A DNA stretch of 64,000 nt, from contig NZ_JBFRXN010000003.1 in NCBI RefSeq assembly GCF_040947875.1, positions 1,061,128-1,125,127 of the forward strand. The letters are read 5' to 3'. The stretch is from Pseudomonas sp. MYb118. GTDB taxonomy: Bacteria > Pseudomonadota > Gammaproteobacteria > Pseudomonadales > Pseudomonadaceae. The notes under the pieces are model-generated. The model did not search any database, had not been told where the DNA came from, and was given only the letters and a program-made list of their open reading frames with translations. A program made the position numbers and the translations under genes. The stretch's first letter is position 1; each line of letters starts with the position of its first letter. Positions 27,284 through 35,634 of this stretch are shown here, one piece after another.

Positions 27284-28051
27284 ATGTCCAAGACCCAGTT
27301 GTTCGACCTCGACGGCAAGATCGCTTTCGTCTCCGGAGCCAGCCGCGGCATCGGTGAGGCCATCGCCAAACTGCTGGCCCAGCAAGGCGCCCACGTCATC
27401 GTCTCCAGCCGCAAACTGGATGGCTGCCAGCACGTCGCCGACGCCATCATCGCCGCCGGCGGCAAAGCCACCGCCGTCGCCTGCCACATCGGCGAAATGG
27501 AACAGATCAGCCAGGTCTTCGCCGGCATCCGCGAACAGTTCGGCCGCCTCGACATCCTGGTCAACAACGCCGCCACCAACCCGCAATTCTGCAACGTGCT
27601 GGACACCGACCTCAGCGCCTTCCAGAAAACCGTCGACGTCAACATCCGCGGCTACTTCTTCATGTCCGTGGAAGCCGGAAAGCTGATGCGCGAAAACGGC
27701 GGCGGCAGCATCATCAACGTCGCCTCGATCAACGGCGTCTCCCCCGGCATCTTCCAGGGCATCTACTCGGTGACCAAGGCCGCGGTGATCAACATGACCA
27801 AAGTCTTCGCCAAGGAATGCGCGCAATTCGGCATCCGCTGCAATGCCCTTCTGCCGGGGCTGACCGACACCAAGTTCGCTTCGGCACTGGTGAAAAATGA
27901 GGCGATTCTGAACACCGCGCTGGCGCAGATTCCGCTCAAGCGCGTGGCGGACCCGAGTGAGATGGCGGGGGCGGTGTTGTATTTGGCGAGTGATGCTTCC
28001 AGTTATACGACTGGGGTTTCGTTGAATGTGGATGGTGGGTTTTTGTCCTGA
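27284..28051 (+). CDS. short-chain dehydrogenase/reductase
   Basis: A 255-residue classical SDR. The cofactor loop is GASRGIGEA (residues 18-26), with NNAA at 94-97, Ser148, and the catalytic Tyr161-x3-Lys165 (GIYSVTKAA). It ends in VDGGFLS. The cofactor is probably NAD(P)H and the substrate unknown; coupling to the kinase-like gene suggests lipid or acyl-CoA metabolism. Its last 140 codons reappear 4.3 kb downstream as a pseudogene, showing that this gene was at the edge of a recent duplication. Confidence 0.92.
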   Translation: MSKTQLFDLDGKIAFVSGASRGIGEAIAKLLAQQGAHVIVSSRKLDGCQHVADAIIAAGGKATAVACHIGEMEQISQVFAGIREQFGRLDILVNNAATNPQFCNVLDTDLSAFQKTVDVNIRGYFFMSVEAGKLMRENGGGSIINVASINGVSPGIFQGIYSVTKAAVINMTKVFAKECAQFGIRCNALLPGLTDTKFASALVKNEAILNTALAQIPLKRVADPSEMAGAVLYLASDASSYTTGVSLNVDGGFLS

Positions 28052-28069
28052 TTGACTTCAGGTGAGTGA

Positions 28070-28117
28070 CTCGATTTGCCTCTCCCCTGCCGCAGGGTTC
28101 AACAGAGGCAAATCGAG
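28070..28117. terminator. long inverted repeat between SDR and Ig-like gene
   Basis: Perfect 14-base arms CTCGATTTGCCTCT (28070-28083) and AGAGGCAAATCGAG (28104-28117) enclose a smaller CCTGC/GCAGG hairpin. It lies between convergent stops, so it probably acts as a bidirectional terminator or RNA 3'-end structure, although no T run follows. A diverged copy follows the duplicated SDR fragment. Confidence 0.65.
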
Positions 28118-28121
28118 AACG

Positions 28122-29721
28122 CTAGACAATTCGAACTAATAAATCAGCCACTCTACTTTCCGTTTCGAGTTCGACCACGGCGCTGACTTTAAATGTATGA
28201 CCAGATGAATTTTCTTGATTCTGCACCCACAAATTCACCCTTCCGTCGGCATTTGTTTTAAACGGAAAATCCTGCATACCTGGATGATGAAATACCCCAG
28301 GCACATCTCTGAAAGGCACACCATCCGTATTTTTCAGAATTGCAACAATGTTCTGAATGGGAACGCTGGCCGGTAAAAGAAATTCTTCCGGAGGAACCGG
28401 CAATGGATTGAGGCCCTTATCCATGAATATAAAAACCGTCTCCACGGTTTTTAATCGCAGGAGGGGAGTATACAGCGGCGTAACCCAATCGAAGCTATGT
28501 AACTTGATCTTGAATGTCCCATTCTTTTCGGCAGCTGAAACCAACCAATCGTGCTTACTTACAAGCTCACCTGTAGCCGGCACACTCTCAATGTCGCCCG
28601 GTGTGAGGCCAGATTCGATCTCCACCTCAATAGCAAGAGGCATACTTTCCAATACTTCAGCATTGAAATAGCTGAGCTTGAGTGATTTCGACTCCCCACC
28701 AATGAACTCTGCACCCTCTGGAGGAATTATTGCCCCTTCCAACAAAAAGCCTACTTCATCCGCTAGATTCTTGGACATGACGAAAAATGAATCTTGTAAT
28801 TTAACAGGCGACTGATTGGTTTCTACGGTCAACCGTAGAACGGCGCTGATTGACTGCGACTGGGTGAGTGTCCACTGCGCTGCACCATTTTCATCCAGTA
28901 CAACGTCCTCATCAAACCGTGGAACGGCAACAAATTTCAAACGATCCGCATCAATGGCATTCAGTTTGACGACGGCGCCTTTCAATTCAGGAGCGACCAT
29001 CTTCAAAAGACTGGCTTTCCCACGCTCTATTTTAATCGGAGGTACCACTGCCTCACCGTTGATGAACCATCGCACGCCTTTCCACGGCTCATCCGTCACA
29101 ACTTTTGAAGTTATGTTCAAGCGAAAGAACACTGTCATCATATTGATTGAATATTTTCGCAAAAATCTGGTTATCACCTAGCGTATCCGCAGTAAAAATA
29201 AACGTACCCACACCCGAATCGTCGGTCGGCAAGGTGGCTAACAGCAAATCGCCCCTCCACCATTCGACAGTAACCCCGCCAAGCATTTTTCCAGCAATAT
29301 AAAATGACTCAACGGCAACCTGAATCTTTACCTCATCGCCCCTGGAAACGAATTCGGGTGGGGCCAGCCTGGTCGACAGTTTGCGCAGGTAATCTCCCAG
29401 CCGCAGCTCGATTGGATATGCATTTGCCGAATATTCACTGCGTAACCGGAATTGCAATTCCCCATCCTTGCCATCCGCAGAACAGTCAAGTTCAAACGAC
29501 ACTCCGGTCGATTCAAATTTCCGGTACTCACCGGCTGCTGGATTGACCACGATGGATGAGCCATCGCCGCCGGTGATGTCATGAAAACTGACACCATTAC
29601 CCGCCCAAAGCGAATCAGGTTCAGGAATAACCTTGAGGACATGGCATTGCTGCCCTGTAGCGCCGTGGCAGATGTAAACGGGACCTGGGGCATTCGTTGC
29701 GGGGTTTCGTTTTATAGTCAT
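28122..29721 (-). pseudogene. Ig-like array gene 1, frameshifted in an A4 run
   Basis: The upstream frame (29721-29089) carries the array's N-terminal module: PVYICHGATGQQCH, PEPDSLW, then Ig-like strands to SLEHNF. The downstream frame (to 28122) continues with DEPWKGVRWFINGEAV and two or three further beta domains. Against its paralogues (VEFPFTGFAHSPWEE) the two frames join without a gap if one base is dropped from the A run of TTCAAAAGTT at 29103-29106. The total span of 1600 bases is one more than a multiple of three. Restored, it would be about 532 residues. There is no signal peptide or membrane segment. It is a recent pseudogene, an assembly error or a slippage site. Confidence 0.8.
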
Positions 29722-29871
29722 GGCAATGATTTCGATACTCGGAGCATTATAGAAAGAAACCCGTCAACCAATGATCAATATAAGTCAGTGATTTGACAAA
29801 TTCCCGACACGGTAATCATGGACGACTCCGCGCGTTCATTACGACGACCATGACAACATGACACTAAATAA

Positions 29872-31748
29872 TTACTCACCATACACAGTAAACGGTATAT
29901 CCCTGAACGGCTCCGGCTCGCCATCGGGAAAGCGAACATAGCCTTTTAAAACATAGTTACCATAAGGGTATTTTATAGAAATTTTTGCGACACCATCTTT
30001 ATCAGAAGGAGTATGAAGACTCAGCTCATCACCGACACCCGCCATCACATCCACCGCCGCCATGGGAATCGCCGGATTACCTACCGACACAATTTTAACC
30101 AAATAGTAGCCAAGTTCATCATGGACAAACTTATCTCGATCAGGCCGAAACTCTCTCGCGTAAGGAAAAGTTGGAGTAAATGTTACAATTATGACCTGTG
30201 CCTGCGTGGTTTCTTTTTCATAACTGAACTTCAATAATGTCTGCCCATCAGCATTCATGGTAGTGTCAAAAAAAATTCTGCATCAGGCACCAATAGCTGC
30301 CAATTATTTGGAACGATTTGCCCAGACCAAGTAGCCCCTTCCAGATCTACTTTCACAGCCTTTCCCTGATAACTCGTCCCATCAGCCAAAATTCTAATTT
30401 TATGTCGACCCGATCTGTATGCGCCAACGGCCGAACCCAAGCTAACCTGTTTTTCCACGAAATAAAAGTTTGGCAGCACATGACTTATTTTTAACTCAAC
30501 AATCAAAGAAACGCTCACACTACCAAATTCTAACCTGAACTCCAGTTTACAGGCGGCGTCCCGACCGATACCTGCGACAAGAACCCACTCATAAATCGCC
30601 GACTCTACATCAAATCCTGGAGACACATCAAAATCATCTTTCTGTATACCTTCACCGCTACAGAACCTCACACTGACAGGCATATCCATTCCACTATTAA
30701 TTGGAATCAGCGAAATCTCAAAAGGCTGCATTGACAAAACCATTGCATCTGATGGCATGGGCAGTTTATTTAGCCTAAGTTCCATTTCATCTTCTAGATT
30801 GGAGGACAAAACCCAACATCTCCATTCTAACGGCAGTTCAACTTCAGGACTGGAAACTTCCAGACTGATACTCCCACTCACATTTTCAACAGAGGTCACC
30901 CGCCAACTGACCTTACCATCCACCACTTGAACTGCTGTTCCAAATGCTGGCGACGCAGTGAGAGTGAGTCCTCCGGGCTCTACAACCGCGAGCGTGAGCG
31001 TACGGGCGATGTCTGCGGGTATTTCCACCACCACCTCATTCACTTGTGCTCGAATCATTACTGCCGTCTTACCAAACTCCACCACTTGCCCGTTCACCTT
31101 CAACGTGGCCTCCTCCCACGGACTATGTGCAAAACCGGTGAACGGAAATTCCACGGTTTCGGTTTCGTCGTTATAGAAGTTGTGCAGATGGGCCGTAATG
31201 GTCTGCTTGCCCTCTTTGGTCACGATATGGCGGAAATCGCTAACGCCTGAATCATTAGTGGTGACAGTAGTGCTCACACCATCGACTACCCACTCTACGT
31301 CGATGCCCTTCACGAGAGCCTGTGTATAAAAAGACTGGATGGTGACGGACGCTAGCAATTCCTGCCCGATGATCGGAGCGCGAATCGGGGCACGGCTGCT
31401 TGCAATGACGCAACGGAAATGCCCCAGCTTCAAATTGATGATGTGGGGTTTGGCGGTATATCCGCTGCGCAGCCACATTTCCATGTCACGGTCCTCGCCG
31501 ATGGCCGGACAATGCAGTTTGAAGGCCGCGCCGGTCACAGGCAGGTCCTGAAATTCACCAAGCGCAGGCTCGATGCTGATGGATGATGAGGTGTCCCCGA
31601 CGATCTGATGACAGGCAATCTGGTTGGTCATCCAGAGGCTGTCAGGCTCGGGAGTGATGCTCAGCACGTGACATTGCTGCGCTTCTGCACCGTGGCAGAT
31701 GTACACGGGGCTTGATGTATCGGCGGCGGATTGGGGTTTAGTGCTCAT
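29872..31748 (-). pseudogene. Ig-like array gene 2, frameshifted at a T8 tract
   Basis: The first frame gives 497 residues with the constant N-terminal module (about residues 1-320: PVYICHGAEAQQCHVL, HQIVGDTSSS, WLRSGYTAKP, a Big-type Ig domain, then SPWEEATLKVNGQVV) and one divergent domain. It stops at 30255, just after eight T (30275-30268). One frame over, the reading continues through MNADGQTLLKFSYEKE and a C-terminal Ig-like domain with DKDG, matching gene 3, to 29872. A -1 slip on U-UUU-UUU, or a ninth T, restores about 626 residues. ATG 31748 has GAGG seven bases upstream; GTG 31751 is the alternative. The palindromic promoter element lies about 75 bases upstream. Confidence 0.8.
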
Positions 31749-31822
31749 CACAAGGCCTCGGGAATCAGAGACGGTTCGAGTAACTGTTCCGTTTAACTAT
31801 CGAGGTAATGCGCGGAATGCGG

Positions 31823-31842
31823 AACTGTCAGAAATGACAGTT
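31823..31842. promoter_or_regulatory. array operator, copy 1
   Basis: The 20-base palindrome AACTGTCAGAAATGACAGTT lies 75-94 bases upstream of gene 2. It is followed on the plus strand by CGATTAGAAC, which on the minus strand places GTTCTAATCG just upstream of the palindrome. The same composite recurs at four other members. Confidence 0.75.
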
Positions 31843-31944
31843 CGATTAGAACGAATGGAAATAACCAGATTTACCGAGCCGCGAAATGCCCTTCTCAATC
31901 AGATTTCTGCAAACGCAGAGCAAGGGAGTTTGAAATACCGAAGA

Positions 31945-32368
31945 GGTCGTCGACGTCAACATCCGCGGCTACTTCTTCATGTCCGTGGAAGCCGGCAAGC
32001 TGATGCGCGAAAACGGCGGCGGCAGCATCATCAACGTCGCCTCGATCAACGGCGTCTCCCCCGGCATCTTCCAGGGCATCTACTCGGTGACCAAGGCGGC
32101 GGTGATCAACATGACCAAAGTCTTCGCCAAGGAATGCGCGCAATTCGGTATCCGCTGCAATGCCGTGCTGCCGGGGCTGACCGACACCAAGTTCGCTTCG
32201 GCACTGGTAAAAAATGAGGCGATTCTGAACACCGCGCTGGCGCAGATTCCACTCAAGCGCGCGGCGGACCCGAGTGAGATGGCGGGGGCGGTGTTGTATA
32301 TGGCCAGTGATGCTTCCAGTTATACGACTGGGGTTTCGTTGAATGTGGATGGTGGGTTTTTGTCCTGA
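31945..32368 (+). pseudogene. 3' fragment of the SDR gene, duplicated
   Basis: Bases 31945-32368 repeat 27628-28051 almost exactly. The largest open piece (from 31979, 129 residues) differs from the parent at only three positions (Leu/Val, Val/Ala, Leu/Met). It keeps Ser148 and YSVTK but lacks the nucleotide-binding half, so it cannot be an active SDR. No promoter or ribosome site precedes it. On its left the sequence changes abruptly into the promoter region of Ig-like gene 2, at a short shared segment resembling GTCGACGTCAAC. The copy is recent because synonymous sites are nearly unchanged. Confidence 0.92.
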
Positions 32369-32391
32369 TTGGCGTCAGGTAGTCGTAGAAC

Positions 32392-32438
32392 TACTCGATT
32401 TGCCTAATCTCATAGTGCGGGGCTTGGCAAATCGAGTA
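32392..32438. terminator. inverted repeat after the SDR fragment
   Basis: Arms TACTCGATTTGCC (32392-32404) and GGCAAATCGAGTA (32426-32438), 13 pairs. It is the duplicate of the 28070-28117 element, with the same stem core but a different loop and altered distal pairs that still match. It lies between the SDR fragment and the stop of Ig-like gene 3. Confidence 0.65.
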
Positions 32439-32492
32439 CGCGATCACATTCGAGCACAGCCAACCAACCAATTAAAGCCTGCAAATTACCAG

Positions 32493-35396
32493 TCAGTAAA
32501 ACCTGAAGTAAATTTGGTGCACATCAGGAAAATCAACACAATAAAACTCAAGAGTAAATCGCTCCAGACTTCCACCGGCATTAAAGTCCCACGAAAGCCC
32601 CGCCGTAGTCAGCATTCTAAGCTCTTCCAATTTTGGAGAGAAAACCGGACCTGCTACTTGAGGGGAAATCCGTATACCGACCTGCTTTCTGTTAACAACT
32701 CCATCATCGACTTTCAATCTTATTCTTAAAATACCTACAAAATCGCGAGGCAAGAAGTAAACCCCGCCATGCTTAATATAAATCGGGAAGAACGCGAGCT
32801 GCTCCGTTAGCAAAATAGTCGTGTTATCCCGGAAAATAGCAGGCTCCGGAGGAGCAGTGTTCGTAACCACATCAAATTCGTGGAATTCTACAACCGGCGT
32901 ATTTTCAGGGGTCATCCCAGCACGAATCTCCGAATTATACTTCCCCGGGGTATAAGCAATGAAGGGCACTCGTACCATTCCATCCTTATCAGTCAAATGA
33001 TTGACTGGAATCCCCAGAAAAATTACCTTTACGGTAGCATTTTTTACTGGAAATTCTGAATTAGCGGAAAATGCGATCTTAATATCAAAATTTATCGTTT
33101 TCCCAGTGACCAATTCATCATCTGTGCTTATTGATACAATTTTAACTTGGTGGTATGCCAAATTAAATTTCGCCTCGAGATGCTGACTCAAACCTTCCAC
33201 ATTGAATTTTATTGAAAAAAGCCCATCCTTGATATCTCCTCCTGCAATTTTCCAAGCTGTGCGTTCATTCAACACAAGTGGGGTGCCAATAGCAGGGATC
33301 ATTGAAACCCCCATACTCTCCCCCGACACTAGCCAACTCGGAGTCACTTTCTTACCTATCAATTTGCTGTTTTTAGGTAACACCAACTCAAATAAATATT
33401 CCACTCCCCGATAAACCAAGGCAGTGGCACCCTCTGATATTAGCCTTCCATCAATGGCTGTAATAAACTCTTCAATACTGCTTGAATTTAAAGTGAAGCG
33501 CGGAATCGCCAACGGATTGTCCATTTCATCGCCGCATACGTCGAGAACAAACGTACCGTTTTTTATCGGCCCTTGAATCGACCAGTTGTGAACTGTTGTT
33601 TCCGCATCGAACGCTGGAGTGCAAATAAATTCTCCCTTTACCAGATCAATACCGCTAACCCACCTCAACATCAGGGGCTGACCTGCAATGGGGCTTGCAG
33701 GCTTTGGGGTAAGCGTAAGCGTTTTGGCTGTACCACCTGCAAACTCCACCCCATCAGCAGGAATCGCTGAACCATCAAATTTAGCGTCCACTTCATCACC
33801 GAGATTGTTCGATAGAACAGTGCTCACAGGTAGAACATAATTCCGTGTAATCTGAGGTCCCCACACCTCCAATCTGAAAGTACCGCTCCTGCTGGAAGCA
33901 CCAACCACCCACGCGTGGGGGCTGGCCGAAACATTGGTGACTTTCAAATCCCCGGGTTGCAAATTGGTTACCGGAAATGCTTTGAGTTCCAATGGATAGC
34001 CAGGTAGAGGACTGTCTCTTTTATAGGACATCACGACAGCTTTCGGCAAATCCCTGATGAACAGGTTTTTTTCGGAAAAGGGCTCATCATTCAGATACAT
34101 CCATGCCACTTCCTCTTCCAGATAGTGCGAAATTACCTTACATGGCGGCGACTTGAAGCCGGTAATACCTGGCGGACCTTTCAACTCCAGTTGAAAGGTC
34201 CCGCTGTTAGTGTGAGACCTCACCGACCATACATGCTCAGAAGTCTCACCAGCCGGCGTAACCGATAGATTCTCCGGTTGAACGCCAGCGATCACTTTCG
34301 CCTCCATCAAGAGCGGCAATCTCTCAAACGGGCTTCCTTCCCGGTATTTTAATGTGACGGACCCTGGCTCATTCCTGAAAAACCAGATTACGGCCGGCGG
34401 CGATACGATGTCGTCTACCAGAATCCCCTCAACCTCATCGGCCAGATCATCGGACATGACAGCGAACACCAGTTCCCATGGAAGGTCGACGTCAGCACTG
34501 TAAATGGCCAATGTCACAAGCCCTCTCAAGTCGCCAGCCGAGGTCACCTGCCAACTGACCTTGCCATCCACCACCGGCACACTTGCACCAAACTCTGGCG
34601 ATGCGGTGAGCGTCAGCCCCCCAGGATCCACAACCGCGAGAGTGAGCATTCGGGCTATGTCTTCAGGAATTTCGACCGTCACCTCGTTCGCTTGGGCTCG
34701 AATCAACGCGGCTGTTTTGCCAAACGCCACCTCATGGCCATTCACCTTCAACGTGGCCTTCTTCCACGGGCTATCGGTAAAACCGATGAACGGAAAATCC
34801 ATCGTTTTGGTTTCATCGTCATAAGGGTTTTTGAAGCTGGCGGTGATGGTCTGCTTGCCTTCCTTGACAACGGTATATTGGAAATCACTGACGCCAGAAT
34901 CGTTGGTGGCAACTGTGGTGCTCACCCCATCGACTACCCACTCGACTTCGATACCTTTTACGAGAGCCTGCGTATAGAAAGACTTGAGAGTGACGGACGC
35001 CAGCAATGTTTGCCCAATGACAGGAGCGCGAATCGGGGCGCGACTGCTTGCAATGACGCAGCGGAAATGCCCCAGCTTCAAATTGATGATGTGGGGTTTG
35101 GCGGTATATCCGCTGCGCAGCCACATTTCCATATCACGGTCTTCGCCGATGGCCGGACAATGCAGTTTGAACGCCGCACCGGTCGCAGGCAGGTCCTGAA
35201 ATTCACCGAGTGCAGGCTCGATGCTGATGGAAGATGAGGTATCCCCGACGATCTGATGACAGGCAATCTGGTTGGTCATCCAGAGGCTGTCAGGCTCGGG
35301 AGTGATGCTCAGGATGTGACATTGCTGCGCTTCTGCACCGTGGCAGATGTACACGGGGCTTGATGTATCGGCGGCGGATTGGGGTTTAGTGCTCAT
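32493..35396 (-). CDS. Ig-like array gene 3, large multi-domain protein
   Basis: A 967-residue all-beta protein, the largest of the array. Residues 1-320 are the constant module shared with genes 2 and 4. After that come at least three units of about 95 residues with the pattern L.DEV...DG..P...F, SPL.GYPLEL, L..GDL.VT, HAW.V and SGTFRLEVWG, then a diverged unit and a Big-type Ig domain (ATVKVIFLGIPVNHLTDKDGMVRVPF) and a unique tail. No signal peptide, membrane helix, catalytic motif or sorting signal is seen, so secretion would need another route. GAGG lies seven bases before ATG 35396. Function is unknown. Confidence 0.8.
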   Translation of the reverse strand: MSTKPQSAADTSSPVYICHGAEAQQCHILSITPEPDSLWMTNQIACHQIVGDTSSSISIEPALGEFQDLPATGAAFKLHCPAIGEDRDMEMWLRSGYTAKPHIINLKLGHFRCVIASSRAPIRAPVIGQTLLASVTLKSFYTQALVKGIEVEWVVDGVSTTVATNDSGVSDFQYTVVKEGKQTITASFKNPYDDETKTMDFPFIGFTDSPWKKATLKVNGHEVAFGKTAALIRAQANEVTVEIPEDIARMLTLAVVDPGGLTLTASPEFGASVPVVDGKVSWQVTSAGDLRGLVTLAIYSADVDLPWELVFAVMSDDLADEVEGILVDDIVSPPAVIWFFRNEPGSVTLKYREGSPFERLPLLMEAKVIAGVQPENLSVTPAGETSEHVWSVRSHTNSGTFQLELKGPPGITGFKSPPCKVISHYLEEEVAWMYLNDEPFSEKNLFIRDLPKAVVMSYKRDSPLPGYPLELKAFPVTNLQPGDLKVTNVSASPHAWVVGASSRSGTFRLEVWGPQITRNYVLPVSTVLSNNLGDEVDAKFDGSAIPADGVEFAGGTAKTLTLTPKPASPIAGQPLMLRWVSGIDLVKGEFICTPAFDAETTVHNWSIQGPIKNGTFVLDVCGDEMDNPLAIPRFTLNSSSIEEFITAIDGRLISEGATALVYRGVEYLFELVLPKNSKLIGKKVTPSWLVSGESMGVSMIPAIGTPLVLNERTAWKIAGGDIKDGLFSIKFNVEGLSQHLEAKFNLAYHQVKIVSISTDDELVTGKTINFDIKIAFSANSEFPVKNATVKVIFLGIPVNHLTDKDGMVRVPFIAYTPGKYNSEIRAGMTPENTPVVEFHEFDVVTNTAPPEPAIFRDNTTILLTEQLAFFPIYIKHGGVYFLPRDFVGILRIRLKVDDGVVNRKQVGIRISPQVAGPVFSPKLEELRMLTTAGLSWDFNAGGSLERFTLEFYCVDFPDVHQIYFRFY

Positions 35397-35471
35397 CACA
35401 AGGCCTCGGGGAGTCAGAGACGATTCGAGTAACTGTTCCGTTTAACTATCGAGGTAATGCGCGGAATGCGG

Positions 35472-35491
35472 AACTTTCAGATATGACAGTT
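35472..35491. promoter_or_regulatory. array operator, copy 2
   Basis: AACTTTCAGATATGACAGTT, one substitution away from a perfect AACTGTCA/TGACAGTT palindrome, 76-95 bases upstream of gene 3 and followed by CGATTAGAAC. The remaining bases of this gap (35500-35634) hold no gene. Confidence 0.72.
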
Positions 35492-35634
35492 CGATTAGAA
35501 CAAATGGAAATAAATAGCTTTTAACTGGCCTACCAAGTGCTTAGATAAAATTTCTGCCAACCGCGAACAAGAGCTTAAAGTTCCGACGATACCGATCACA
35601 TCAATTCTCTCTCCACTATTTTGCGTGCATTCAA

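Noticed and set aside
29872..30258. Independent small gene starting MNADGQTLLK
   Set aside because: Its ATG has no ribosome site, it abuts the T8 frameshift and continues the domain order of gene 3, so it is the 3' part of gene 2.
31699..32217. Plus-strand frame starting opposite the N-terminus of Ig-like gene 2 and running into the SDR fragment
   Set aside because: It is a chance fusion across the duplication junction in the wrong SDR frame.
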